Below the pieces are notes generated by a model. It was not told the origin of the DNA. It did not search any database and saw only the letters and a list, made by a program, of their open reading frames with translations. Positions 11,126 through 26,112 of a stretch of DNA of 64,000 nt are shown here, piece by piece. How positions within the stretch are numbered: the first letter of the stretch is position 1; each line of letters starts with the position of its first letter. The stretch spans positions 67,724,214 to 67,788,213 of the forward strand of contig OZ007570.1 in NCBI GenBank assembly GCA_963931925.1, given 5' to 3'. The translations under genes and the position numbers were made by a program. This DNA is from Onchidella celtica. Taxonomy: Eukaryota > Mollusca > Gastropoda > Systellommatophora > Onchidiidae.

Positions 11126-12844
11126 GTACCAATTATGATGGATATGACTGAATCATGTGAATGTGTTTTAAGTTCGTTCCCTTTTATAGTGCTGCTAGCA
11201 AATTTCTGGTCAGATTTAATCACAGACTCATTGAGTAAATGGGCTTGTGCTCAACTTGTCAGGTATGGAATTTTGCACAAAGTCATAGAGATGCGAAATG
11301 ATAGGCTTGTGATTTGCCGGAGCAGGAGTGGAAGGAGAGGGTCTAGCTTGGCTTAATTGTTCACTCTGATATTGTAGTCGTCCAGGGACATGAAGTGTCA
11401 CAAATAAAATGTACAGACAAATGAACTACTTGATGTTAAGATTGCAACTCCACTAATTGAAATGTGTTGTCATTAGTGTCAGGCCCAGATCGGCAGCCAC
11501 TTTCAGCATATGTGATAAGTCAAATAAATTACACCTCTCGGGCTCTGTCCTTTTTAGTTTGAAATGTAAATCTGGGATAAAATCTTAATTGACATTGTAT
11601 TAATGAATATTTGAAATGTGTAAACATTTTTTAAAACACCCTGTATTTATATGAGCATTCAGGTCACTCTGCCTTTAAACTGTGGGAACTGGCAAGTTAG
11701 AGTTTGTGCAGAAAGTTACACAACTGGTCAACTGTCAGTGCCGGATGAGTTCTCAAGGCTGTAATTTGGCTGATTTTTTTTTAGTTTTCAGATTTTTTGG
11801 CTATAGTATGGTGTCCCAATTGTCTTTGTTCCAGTGGATATTGATCTGGTTTACCACAGCATTGTTATACAACAGCGACACATACAGCTAGTTTCCGTTT
11901 GGGATTTTCCTACTTTTCACTAAAAGAGTCTCAACATCACTGAAGTTTTTCACAGCCTACATAGAATCTGTTATGTTGTATGATTGAGATAATCAAATTA
12001 GGCAAGATTTACTTATTACACCTGAGATAGCCAGAATAGGTCATAAAATGGTAAACGTGTGTTATGTTTATAGGGTGATTAAGTTAAACAGGGTGCATGT
12101 CTTATGTGAGATAACCAGACTAGACAAGGTACCAGGTATATTGGTATCTTTCGAGTTGATGAGACAAGAACCACATTAGAGACAAAGAGGGCTATGTTTT
12201 ATCAGGCATTTTAAAACCTTAATCATGCAGGAGGTTGCACCAATCTGTGGCCACTGATATCAGAGCTGTTGTGGTGAGGTTTTCACTTATTGGAGATTTG
12301 AGGCCTTCAGTACAGGTGCATAGAAATGGTTGGTTTTGAGGACAATTGAACGATCCCGAAAAATGCAGTTTTGAGAAGATTGAGAGCTTTTGGCCCTTGG
12401 TATATGATTAGATCTAACTATTTTCTGGTAGGTATACGTATGCTTGTAACTACTGATTGAAAATGGAATTTCTCACAAAGGGAGAGCAACACCCACTTTT
12501 GACATTGTAGTGAAATCAGAATTTTCCAGAAATGCGGGAGAAGTCACTTGTTTTTAAAATTAATGAAATGTAGGGTTATCAGTAGGCTACTTTCACTTGC
12601 AGCCTGTGGACTACTCCTCCATGCTTTTGCTGTAAATTCTCCCCAAGGTTTTCATCTTTGCCATGTTGGTGCCTCCCACTGTTGTGCTCAAAGTGAAGTG
12701 TCTACTGTTGTGCTTCAGTATGGTGCTGCAAGGAGATGCTTGTGTCTGTGTCTGCCATTGGGGCCATGGTTCCAGCCCTGTGTTTGCCTGCAGCCACCCA
12801 GCCAGAATCCCTCTCCAGTCCCACAAATATTTGTTGGGTTTCTG
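11126..12844. other. Intergenic sequence, nothing recognised
   Basis: No recognisable exon, RNA gene or tandem repeat was found. ORFs near 12.55-12.95 kb occur in three frames on both strands and look like chance openings. Confidence 0.35.
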
Positions 12845-13000
12845 TAGAGTTGGTAGGATCACCATTGCAGATATTTCCTACCACAAACTAATGGCAGTGA
12901 TGGCAGTGCAATGTCGTAACCAGCAGATCAGCTTAGGAACACTGTCATTACTATAAGCAAACTTGAGGTCATTCTTACGCGTCGGATTGAAGTAAGTCAG
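12845..13000 (+). repeat. MITE family A, diverged copy 1
   Basis: The order of conserved blocks GATATTTCCTAC, CAATGTCGTAACCAGCAGAT, ACTGTCATTACT and GCGTCGGATTG matches copies near 20.2, 27.5 and 43.2 kb. This is the most diverged of the four and its ends are not clear. Confidence 0.4.
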
Positions 13001-14489
13001 CTGGTTGGGCTCTTGTGTTGTAAAAACAATTGATATTATAATTCTATCATGTGAAAGATTTGTATATACAAAAATGTCAGACTGAGAATAATGCCTCATC
13101 TGTTTTGGTTTTATGTGTGCCAGTTAGGTGAGGTTTTTGTTGTTTGTGTTGTTTGTTCCACCCACCATATTTTTATATATGTAGGTTTATATGTGCATTG
13201 CAAGGGTTGGGAAGTTTCAATTTGCTGGGAAGACACAGAAGTTATTTCTTGTTCTTGAAGAAAGCCTTAACTAATGTTAATACATGTATATAAGTGCTTC
13301 TCACTGTAAACTGGCAATCTTCTGTCTTGAAGCATTGCACTATCTTGCTGTACAATCCTTCAGGCTGCTATGCATGTATGTTGACAATTTGACTCCTCCA
13401 GTGGGTAATATTAATGTTGCCTGATGTGACTATCAGACTGGGTAACACTGTTGTTTTTTTGTTACCGGAGACAAAAATACTTTTCATACTTTCACATCAT
13501 ATTTCTTCAATATGCTTCAAATATTTTTCTGTATTAACATGCTTGTAAGTTACTCTTTCAATCCATCCATTTGCCAGCTATGTCCTCCCTATAAAGAAAG
13601 GACCAGGACAAATTGCAAATATTTTCGTATTGAATCTTTTCTGCTTGTGTTGTATGATTGGTATGCTGTCCCAGGGTGCCAGAGACCAGGGCCTCAAGTC
13701 TAGCTGTATTGATGTTTGACATTGTTTCTTACAGATGGTTGTGTGATCACAAAAATCACATAGACATGACCAGGGATCAGTCAGTTCTGTATGAGATGGT
13801 CGTCATCTGGCATAAAACATAACATTGCATTATTAATTATTGTACAGAGTTGGGAATCTACAGGAAATTCACTGATTTGTTTGGATTTGTTTTTGTCTTT
13901 TTCCTTGAGGTGGAAAATATATGGGCCTATGCAGATGGGTGTTGTCATTGGCAGTGACCAAAAGTTCAGGAAATACATGTGTACTTCTGTCAGTAGTTAC
14001 CATCATGTTTTGTATTGAAAGATCAGGTTGAAAAGTTAATAATTCTTAGGTATCAGTGAAATCAAAATGAGACCGTTTTGGGTGTGTTGATACTGTAATT
14101 ATCACAGCCACATTTCCATGTCTTTGTACATTGCCTGGGCAAAGAATTCCCGAAATCACATGATTATGTACATGTATAATGTGTCCACCATCATTTCCAT
14201 AACTCACAAACACTTCTGGTTTTGGTTTGGCATTCAGTATTTCCCCATACAGATGCTTGTCAATATGTGGATTATGCATTGATTCAAAACCAAGCTGCAA
14301 TACTAAAACTTCTGTGTTGTTCATAGACAAAGGAAACATTTGCCAGATAAGCATGAAAAATTTGCTAGATAAACTATCAGGGTCACATTTGGTCTTAAAT
14401 ATGAAAACGGATGTCCTGAAGTTCTTGTTCTTGGTGAGGTGAGTGTTTGTCTTTATTGCTTTCACCTATGATAGGGAAGAATTACCACA
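13001..14489. other. Intergenic sequence, nothing recognised
   Basis: A 139-codon ORF on the minus strand (14465-14046) has no recognisable motif and no support as a gene. No tandem arrays were seen. Confidence 0.35.
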
Positions 14490-14824
14490 GGCAGGGTTCA
14501 TAGCGGACCTTGAAAACCTGGAAAAACCTTCATAAACGAAAATTGTTTTTCAAGGTCTTGAAAAGCCTGGAAAACAGAGCACAACCTTGAATAACCTTGA
14601 AAAAACAAAAAATGCGATAGAATTGAAAAAACAAAAAAAAACTGGGCCTAGGCGCCAGGCCTAACAGAAACGGAGACAGCGGTGTAGTGGCACAAGTTTT
14701 TTACGGGCATCAGCAATTCACAGACGTGTAGTTTTTGTCGCGGCGTTTTGTGGCCTTGAAAATGAAAAAATTGACCTTGAAAAAACCTTGAATTTTCTCA
14801 TCAAAGTCTGCTATGAACCCTGCC
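14490..14824. mobile_element. 335-bp TIR element (hAT-like MITE candidate)
   Basis: The left end GGCAGGGTTCATAGC (14490) is the exact reverse complement of the right end GCTATGAACCCTGCC (ending 14824), and similarity continues inward as GGACCTTGAAAA against GACTTTGATGAG. The ends start CAGGGTTC, like many hAT-type termini. No clear 8-bp target duplication is visible, so superfamily assignment is tentative. The interior is rich in CCTTGAAAA repeats and non-coding. Confidence 0.6.
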
Positions 14825-15942
14825 AACTTTCAAGTTTCTGAGTAGGTTATAGTTCCAAGCATAGAATAGAAATGCAGTATATGTCTGATGCCATCTGATG
14901 TATGCAGTTTTAACCTGTATGGTATTGTAAACATGAAATATTGCCTATACATGCATACATTTGTAATTACATCAACAGTATGGGTCAGTAGCATGAGCCC
15001 AGTACTTGGCACTGACCAGGAGTAACTTGTTTCAAACATTCAACTGTTGTTTTTTTTCATGTTGGCCTCTGATGTAGATCTGCCCATTTCTCATTTGTGT
15101 GGTAGCATTAGAAAGTTACTGCCATTTTGATCATCCTCAAGAAAGTACCGTCACATTTCTTTGCCCTCAATTATAGTGGAAAATTACCCACAACTGTTTG
15201 ATCATTTAAGTTAATAGGTTATTTGTGGTACAAGCCCTGTATATTAATTAGTATTGATGTGTGCTGTTTGAATGACCTTATGATATATATGTATGATTTG
15301 ACATACAGTGTATTGATTTTCTAATTATGCATGACAAAATCATTATGCATCCGTGTGTGTTTTTTGTTGTAAGTTTTACACAATTTAATCTATCAAACCA
15401 CGAGTGTTTATTTAAAAGGATTTTAAGGATAGTGTATTATTTATTTTTGAACAGTTATTGTGTAAGGAGATTATGTTGTGTCATCAGTAGGCAGTGATGT
15501 CATTTTGATAGTCTTGAGCACAGACTGTCAAAGTTGACGACACCAGAAGATGACCTCATTCTACCAACTTAAAATATAACAAAAGTAAAAACAAAACAAA
15601 AAAAGAAAAAATTATGTATATTATTTGCAAAGGCCTAGTGTTTCAGAAAGATTCCCATAGAGGCTGTTAAATGCTGTATAATTGATTTATTGTAATCTAT
15701 CTTGGGTTTTGCAACATACAACTTTTTTTTTCTTATCTTGTCAAATATTTTAGTTTTGTTCCAGTGGACCCTGCTGCTACCTTTGAAATTTTCTATTTTG
15801 TTTTTTTAGATTACATGTCTTTCTTTGGACACTGTGTTTTAAAAGTATCTTTCTATAGAATACAACAGAAAAAACAACAGAAACCCATTCATTGTGATCA
15901 AATTCTGTGCGAGTTTGCACTTTCTACGTTTAGTCTGTTTCT
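14825..15942. other. AT-rich intergenic sequence
   Basis: No supported gene. The stretch includes several T and A runs, but no inverted or tandem repeat of note was seen. Confidence 0.35.
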
Positions 15943-16029
<87 letters not shown>

Positions 16030-16104
16030 TCTCTCTCTCTCTTTCTCTCTCTCCCTCTCTCTCTTTCTCTCTCTCTTTCTCTCACTCACACACACACACA
16101 CACC
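15943..16104 (+). repeat. CT microsatellite followed by a CA tract
   Basis: The array is about 135 bp of CT with occasional CCT and TTCT interruptions, ending in CACACACACACACACA. Open frames through it encode serine/leucine repeats and are artefacts of dinucleotide composition. Confidence 0.95.
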
Positions 16105-19100
16105 ACTCTTTCTTTTTCAAATAGGCCAACAACAAGCTACCAATATGGAATTTCTTGAAATCTTTTTTCCATGCCGCAGTCTGTGGTGGGAGAAAACGAC
16201 CTGTTGGATGTTCATTCAAATTATTCAAAATTTCACTATTTTGACTCACCTCAAAATATTTGGGTTGAGTGTAACTTGTAGTTGTAGGTGATTGCCATTC
16301 AAACTAAGGACTTGATGGAACATTAGGCTGGCTTATGTACATGTACATGTACATTTTTTCTTGTGGGGATAGGCCGGTCTGTACAAACACTCTGGTCAGT
16401 GCCATGAGAGAAACTAATGGTTATTATTGCTGTTGTTTATGATCTAGTGTATTGTTTCATTCAGAGCCAGGGGTGGATAGTGTTCGATCGCAACTGTCAA
16501 AGTAAGTCATAGTACAGTATTAAGTTGATGTTGTTAACTGGCATCACCTGAGTACACACAGGGAGAGAATTGATTCCCTCCCCGGGAAAACTGTTGTAGG
16601 CCCTATATCAAATTTTTTTCTTTTTTTTTAAAATTGAACATCTGGTAGTGGTACTGATTTGTTAAGGCCTTTGAGATCTAGCTCACTGGGTTACACGATA
16701 GTACATGTGTTTTGTATTTGTACACCTCTTTAATCCCATTTGAGAAATTTGCCTTAGTATCATATACAGTCCAGTTACATCTGGAGCAGACACATCGCCA
16801 CAGTGTAGCGCCGGTCGGCGGGGTTTTTGGGGGGAGGAGTGGTGGAGATAAATTTTACATGTACATGTATTTAATTCTGCCCCGGGCAGCAGCCTGTTTG
16901 GCCTGCTCTTCTCGATTTCCAGCTGCCATAAGTTGTTTTTTTGTCCTTATCCCAGAAGACTAGGAGGTGCTTCCATTTTGAGGAATCAGTTTGGAATAAA
17001 TACATACAGTTTAAGAATGACACACACAACAGGAATTACACTGTAAACAGGTTTTGTGCTTCTCTTGAATGACAGTGAATTTGACATACTTTTTCCCTGG
17101 TGGGTGCCCAAATGAATTCTTTGTTGTTTTGCTTGCAAATTTTATTTTTTTTAAAAATTTTTGTACATGTATTGAAAAGGCCACTGGCTATGGCTCAGTG
17201 CAGGAATGCATGGACAGAGTCAGTTATAATGTGTTTGAAAAGGGGCTCAGTTTGTCATTTTGTGAGTTTGCTGGTGTGAATGAAAATGTCATCTGCATGG
17301 GAAAACAAGGGTGGTGGTATTTTTTTTGGTGGGGGGGGGGGGGGGGGATGTATATGAAATAAAGTACTTGACTGAGCTGAGCAGTGAGAGTTCACTTGAT
17401 TCTTTGTACAGTATCTACTTGATATGAGTTTGTAATCCGATATGATTGGTGCCTCATTCTTGCACAGCATGTGAAAACAGTCCTCACTCATTGCTGTACT
17501 TGTATACATACATGTAATTCATCATTTTTATGCCAGGTGATCATGGCGGGTTCAGGCCTGCCCTGCATTAATGAAGAGATTGTGTGAAAATGGGGCTAAT
17601 TGAAGAGGTGATGCAACATTGTCTTCTGGTCACAGCGCTTTTTTTTTTCTCTCTCAAACAGGGTTTGAAATGGGGGTGGAGGTTAGAAGTGCAAAGAAAT
17701 TCGTCCCTTTTTGAACAAGCCTAAGCTAATCTTCCAACATTGTGAAGATTAGACAATAACTCATGAGCTGAGGCGATGGCGTCATGGTCGCTGGTGGATG
17801 TGAAAGTTAACCAGGACTAGGCCGGCTCCATGTAGGTATCTGGAAGTTGCCGCCTAATTTGACCCCCCTTTACTCGGCCACCTCTCAAGGCAGATCTTGA
17901 ACAGACGCGCGCAGAGCTGGTAATGGGCTCAGGTCATATGGAAAATGGAGCCCCCAATTTTTTAAAATGCTCCTTTAGTATTAAATTATACATCTGTTTA
18001 TTATTTTATGCATATTAATTTTAATGAATCTTCTTTAAAATATTTATGAACATTATGCTGAAAGGTCCGTCCCCTCTTGATTCTCCTACACCAGTATTCT
18101 TTACCAATGCCCCTGGCCTCTACGGGGAGAGTAGCCCGCCCCCCCCCCCCCCCCCCACAAATTCATAGACCCATTGCCAGCTGCCCCATCAGACCAAGCC
18201 CCCATTTTGTTGTGTCCTGAGCTTTAGTTAGCAAGTAGGGCCTACCTGTTTATAATAAATGTGGCACTGGTTGGCTGAGTAAGTTATATGTTACATTTAT
18301 ATGATAACTTGTGTGGCTGGCAGGGTTTAAACTTTGCAGTGGCAGATGCAAGCCTGCTAGTGACAATTGCCATGAGTATTTTCATGTTTAATAAAATTGG
18401 TTATTAATTATGGGAGTTCTGAATGTGAGGATTTATGAAAAAGTGTCCAGTGGGTCTACAGTACCTAATGGTAATTCATTTTATACAGTTATGTAGTTGT
18501 TTTTTTTCTGATGTTGTTTTAACCATTGTGAAAGTGCTTTGCCCGAAGTAACGGGTGGCATGTATGTACCTCATTATTACAGTCCTGTTTTTCCTCACGA
18601 GCACATTGTTTTAAACACGCAGGGGACATAAGTATGTTTTATATAAAGCCAAGGGTTATGTGACGTCATCAGCCCTATGTGTGGCCTACGTCACTGGTGT
18701 GACCTGCACCGTTTGACTGCTATGTTATTGTTAGCTGTTGACCTTGACCTTTGCTGCTCCATGACTGTGTATAGTTACTCTCTACTGATATCTTCTGTCC
18801 CTGATTCGGTTATGTAAAGTCTTGCATTCTGCTTGAAATGATTCACCTGAGAGTTGGACTTAAGTTTTTTCTTGTTTATTTGTTTCATGTTTGTTTAGTT
18901 ATGTGATTGTCTATCCTTCCTTTTGTTTTCATGATTAAGTGTCTTCCTTGTGTCAATGTAGCAACAAACAAACAACAAAAAAAAGTGTGGGTTGGGGGGG
19001 GGGGGGGGGCTGTTTAGTGCAAAATCATGCGTGGAAAAACCAATAAACAAAAATTAATAAGTAACAAATCCCAAAAAGGATTAGAAAAGGACCCCCCCCC

Positions 19101-19609
19101 CCAAAATCAAATTTTCGAACCTTAATCCATCTTATAATCTGAGGGAGAAGAAAAATCGAGCAAAATAATTTGTCAATTTGTGTCAATGATTTATTTTTTT
19201 TTTTTAGGTTGGTACAAAATAGCTGCTACATTGCCGCTGCATCGTGACAAAGTCCGTCTCTTCAAGTTCAAGTATCGAACTGAATCATGAATACCAAAGG
19301 TCAAAGACTTTGTGAGTGAAATAAACAAAACATTTGCAAAGAAACCGACATCATCTCAAACCAACAAACTACATAAAAATGTTGCCCTTTACCACTGTTG
19401 TAGAAATGTTGATTAATATTACATCAGCAGACCTCAGCAAGGTCTGATATTGTGATTTTATTCATAGCCTGGCCAGGCTTCCCTCCTGTGTCATGTATAC
19501 AGATCATACACGTGATATTATACTGGGTAAATGTCAGCTCTCGCATGTCTACAGTGTGTGGTAGTTTATTCTTTTCTACTTCAAATTGCCGTCGCTGCAG
19601 TTTGCAGTC
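16105..19609. other. Intergenic sequence with homopolymer tracts
   Basis: No gene recognised. Landmarks are a TACATG short tandem near 16337, G runs at 17331-17347 and about 18996-19009, a C run at 18139-18156, and a GTGACGTCAT motif near 18660 followed by TTGACCTTGACCTTTG near 18737. Confidence 0.4.
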
Positions 19610-19647
19610 TCTCTCTTTCACTCTCTCTTTCTATATTTCTTTCTCTC

Positions 19648-19721
<74 letters not shown>

Positions 19722-19750
19722 CTCTTTCTCTCCTCTCTCTCTCTCTTTAT
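19610..19750 (+). repeat. Interrupted CT microsatellite
   Basis: CT dinucleotides with TTTCT and CCTCCT interruptions. The long frames on both strands are low-complexity artefacts. Confidence 0.93.
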
Positions 19751-19828
19751 ATGTTAGGGCGAGGCGGTCAGACTTAACCAGGTACTCAGGTACGTCCATG
19801 TACATGTGTACTCCTTTTTTTTCCTGGG

Positions 19829-19930
19829 CCGTATGGTGGTAGAGGTTGTGGTGGTGAAGGGCTGTATGGTGGTAGAGGTTGTGGTGGTGAAGGGCCGTAT
19901 GGTGGTAGAGGTTGTGGTGGTGATAGAGGT
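19829..19930 (+). repeat. 33-bp GGT-rich minisatellite, three copies
   Basis: GTATGGTGGTAGAGGTTG starts at 19831, 19864 and 19897. The unit length is a multiple of three, which explains a long frame on each strand. Further GGT-rich sequence continues to about 20180. Confidence 0.85.
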
Positions 19931-20228
19931 CGTGGTGGTGGTGGTGAAGGGTGTTGTGATGAGGTGGTTTGATATTTTGAGAATTGAGATGGAGAAAGAA
20001 GGGGGGTGGGGTGGGGTAGAGTTTGTAATGGTGGTGATGAAGTTGATAGATGGAGACAACCGTGCCATGATAGTAGTGGTGGTAGTTTTGATGGTGTGCG
20101 GAGGTAGTGATCTGTTGATTCATAATTGGAGACAGAAAAAGTTTCATTGTCTTGGTGGTAGTGGTGGTGGTGTTGTCATAAGAAGACAGTTACATCGGCA
20201 TGATGCTATTATAATTCTCCAGCCATGA

Positions 20229-20396
20229 TTCCTACCGAAATCCGACGCTGAGGATTGTCGTCAAGTTTGGGCAAAGGAACGACATCGTTTCCACATAGAT
20301 CCGATGTTTACAACATCACACCGGCGTCGGTTGGATATAGGGAACCCGCCCTTATGGTATTTCTACCAAAATATACGTCGGACTGATGTAGGGTTA
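20229..20396 (-). repeat. MITE family A, copy 2
   Basis: On the minus strand this reads CCTACATCAGTCCGACG, then GGGTTCCCTATATCCAACCG, GTGTGATGTTGTAAAC, ATGTCGTTCCTTTG and GCGTCGGATTTCGGTAGGAA. The ends form an approximate inverted repeat. The same blocks occur in order near 27.5 and 43.2 kb. Confidence 0.5.
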
Positions 20397-20423
20397 CAGT
20401 ACATGTATTCATAACGAGTACAA

Positions 20424-20695
20424 TATACACTCGAGCCAAAAAGTTAAGCAACCTTCACCAACAAGATTTGTGAACTCTTGCCATTCAATTATTGACTTTT
20501 TTGTTTTTGTATAAAAGAAAATTTTGTTTAAGTCATTAAGCCCCATTTTTGGGGTGGGTAAAATGAAATTGAATGTGATTTCAGACTTACATAACAATAA
20601 ATTGATTCCAATGAACGTGTTTGAATTAATTGAAAAATAAAGTTGTCAGTTCTGAGCATAACCCAGGGTTGCTTAACTTTTTGGCTCGAGTATAT
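20424..20695. mobile_element. About 270-bp MITE with 24-bp perfect TIRs (Tc1/mariner-like)
   Basis: CTCGAGCCAAAAAGTTAAGC at 20430 is matched in reverse complement by the segment ending at 20690, and the match extends to 24 bp including CAACC. Both outer flanks are TATA-rich, consistent with insertion at TA. The interior is AT-rich and has no transposase. The length, TIR and TA context fit a non-autonomous Tc1/mariner-type element; the superfamily is inferred. Confidence 0.75.
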
Positions 20696-20696
20696 G

Positions 20697-21109
20697 TACG
20701 TATGTACCGTGGAAACTGCTGGCCTGTGTAATGTCTTGATGTGGCTGCAGTGTATACATTTATGTTTACATCTCTCCGCTATATCTCTAGCCTCGCCCCC
20801 AATTTATCACTATGTTTATTTGACCACCATTCTCGCGTTACCATTTTGTTAACGAATGACGAAACACACAGGGAAAACAGACAAGCCCCATTTTTTTGTG
20901 TGGAAGTCGCGAGAAACAAGGAAAGGTAATAAGAAAATTGTCACGGTTAACGCCCTTGTTTATTAACATTATGTTTATGTCGTAGTTTGTTGTGTTGTAC
21001 TTGTAGGTGAGTATCCCTGGGTTTTTGTGTGCAACGTAAACAGCGTATGTGAATATATTCACGAAATATAAAACCCACAGAAAAACTGTGGGGTCGCAGC
21101 AGGGCTATA
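20697..21109. other. Intergenic sequence, nothing recognised
   Basis: Short ORFs have no family resemblance. A small hairpin CCACAG/CTGTGG lies near 21075-21091. Confidence 0.35.
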
Positions 21110-21300
21110 AAGTATAAGCAAAGTCAAAATTGGGCAAAAAGAAAAGGTTGTATGTTGCAAAACGCCGCGTGAGAAATAAAAACCCAAACGATACAAAGGA
21201 AACTAAAGAGAAGACAGAAAATACACAAAATTTTCGGCTTTCGCCTTTTTCAAGTGAAAAAAAAACGAACAATAAAAGACTTCAACAGGAACGAAGTGAA
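21110..21300 (-). repeat. Dispersed repeat B, copy 1 (possibly Penelope-like)
   Basis: GGCAAAAAGAAAAGGTTGTA, AAACCCAAACGATACAA, AGAGAAGACAGAAAATAC and CGCCTTTTTCAAG recur in the same order at 43.50-43.66 kb. Read on the minus strand, the CTTGAAAAAGGCGAAAGC block resembles the tail region of some GIY-YIG/Penelope-like retroelements, but no reverse transcriptase is present, so the class is a guess. Confidence 0.4.
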
Positions 21301-21539
21301 CCAGTTTACTTAGCTGCGAGTTCTTGCTTCGTTAGCAGCACCAAAGCACGTCCGTCCGCCAAAAGCATGGAGGCTCGAAGTGTGGATATATGTACAGTAC
21401 AATGTATATATGTGCTGGTAACCATTCACAATATATTTGTGTGTTCGTGCACAACTCTTCTTCTGCCCACTCTCTCTTTCCCACCGCCTCACATTTGACT
21501 TTGCCAGGGCTATCTGAGGAGGGAGGGATAGGGAGAGAA

Positions 21540-21589
21540 AGAGCGGATGAAGCAGATTTATCCCGGGCAACGCCCGGTGCTTCTGCTAG
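21540..21589 (+). mobile_element. Helitron-like 3' terminus (hairpin plus CTAG)
   Basis: A perfect 6-bp stem CCGGGC/GCCCGG with loop AAC (21563-21577) is followed after 8 nt by CTAG (21586-21589) and then T. A short GC hairpin about 10 nt before CTRR, with a host T next, is the usual Helitron 3' end. The matching 5' TC terminus was not located, so the element's length is unknown. It may include part of the repeat at 21.1-21.3 kb. Confidence 0.5.
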
Positions 21590-24402
<2,813 letters not shown>

Positions 24403-25340
24403 TTACAACATCCCATCAGTTACCAAGATTATGTCCCATCAATTATTCAAACTAATTGCCCCATTGTAAAAGTAAAACTTGATTATTTATGCCTTCTCTA
24501 TGCTCTAATGCATTTTTTTATGTAGAAAAACATTGTTAGTTAATCCTGTTGGTGTTGTTTTTTTTTCACAAATGTTGCCGTTTCATTCTGATATGTAAAA
24601 AAAAACATGGTATTTTTTCTGTCCCACCAGTAACCAACTGAAGTGAAAGCAATTGAATTGGCTCATCTTAATTACTTGTATTTAAGACACATTTTTATCA
24701 TTTCGATATCATTTTTCTGGATGACTGATCAATCCATTTGGAAATATAAATGGTTGGTTATTTATTTAATGGCCTTTTCTTTCTTAAAAAGTATTGTCTG
24801 AACGCCCGGTCAGTTACCGTGGAATATCCCGCTCACGATAGACTGTATTAATGTATTTTCAACACCATACTTCCCCGGCAAATGATATGGAATGGTTCCC
24901 GCTGAACAACGCACTTTATTCACCTCCTTCAAACTAACAGTAATATAAACTCTGTCTTTTCTTAAACTCAAACCCTAAACTAATCAAAGACGTCCTTTTG
25001 CTTACCTTGTTTGATTCATTTGTCACGCTGAGCTAGTTGCCAACATTTGCTAACCGTGACAGGAAACACCAGACCACAACTCCCAGAAAGTGTCAACGAA
25101 TCATTTCTTTAGAGACGTTCCCTGGTGTGACACAGAACACAACTGAGATGTGAAGTCTGCAGGGTGCACTCACTGGAATTCTTGGCCTAGCGTGTGTTTG
25201 TGTCTCAATTACGGTATCTACAGTGTATTTTGACTCACTTATCACACATGTACCAACTTACAATGAACAACTTAAAGTTACATCATGATTATACTATAGT
25301 TCGCACGTGGCTCTCTTCTCTCTTCTGGATAGTTATAGAA
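24403..25340. other. Intergenic sequence, nothing recognised
   Basis: No supported coding exon, RNA gene or repeat structure seen. Confidence 0.35.
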
Positions 25341-25632
25341 CAGGGCTGGGTTAACAATTAAGCAAAAAAATTAGTGCTTAACATGTGAAGGGAAGTACTA
25401 CAGACATTTTTTCATTGCCGGACCTACCATGGACCATAATATGTACAGCTGAATTATGGTCCACAGAGAAGGGGGCATCTTACCGTGAGTTTCGTTTCAT
25501 TTTGCAAAATACAACAACAACAAAAAATTGTTTATTTTTGTTTATACATGTATTTTGAATTACATAACAGTATATGGGGCCATCAGAATCTTTTAAGTGC
25601 TCAAGGCCTCTAAAAGTCTTAATCCGGCCCTG
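25341..25632. mobile_element. 292-bp hAT-like MITE
   Basis: The left end CAGGGCTGGGTTAA pairs with the right end TTAATCCGGCCCTG, 12 of 14 bases. CAGGGCCGG-type ends are common in animal hAT MITEs. Flanks show only an approximate repeat (TATAGAA against TATATGAA), so the target duplication has decayed or the call is wrong. There is no coding capacity. Confidence 0.6.
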
Positions 25633-26031
25633 TATATATGAAACTGTTCGTGGAGCAAATTGGAGCAGATTCAGACGTCAGTCTGCAGCAACTGAGCTAG
25701 TTCTGTGTGGATAGTTGTGCGTATGTTTAATGTCATACATCAGCTCGAAATGGCCAAAAGTGTCATTATGATGATACTGTGTCGGACTGTATGACAATGA
25801 CATTTTATTTGACAATTTGAAGCGGGATCGGGGAAAGGAGGAAAGGGGGGGGGGGTGTGTCTCGTTTCAGTTTGAATCCCGGAGGGAGAGAGAGATCGGA
25901 GGAGTGTATGCGTGTGTGTGTGTGTGCAAATGATAATAATAATAATGGAGATGATTTATATAGGGCCTAGTCCAAACAAGTTCGCTCTAGGCGTTTTACA
26001 GATCGCATAAAGTCTTGTTCTCTCGATTTGC
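25633..26031. other. Intergenic sequence with a short dispersed fragment
   Basis: A stretch at about 25930-26010 (ATAATAATAATGG, then TTTATATAGGGCC and CTCTAGGCGTTTTACAG) resembles a short repeat fragment common in invertebrate genomes. The remainder is unassigned. Confidence 0.3.
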
Positions 26032-26112
26032 ATCTCTCTCTCTCTCTTTCTCTCTCTCTCTTTCTTTCTCTCTCCCTCTCTCTCTCACCCTGTCTCTATC
26101 TCTCTCTATCTC
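26032..26112 (+). repeat. Interrupted CT microsatellite
   Basis: CT dinucleotides with TTTCT and CTAT interruptions; low complexity. Confidence 0.9.

Noticed and set aside
14046-14465. 139-codon minus-strand ORF
   Set aside because: No motif, no splice context and no codon pattern suggesting selection; partly open on the other strand too.
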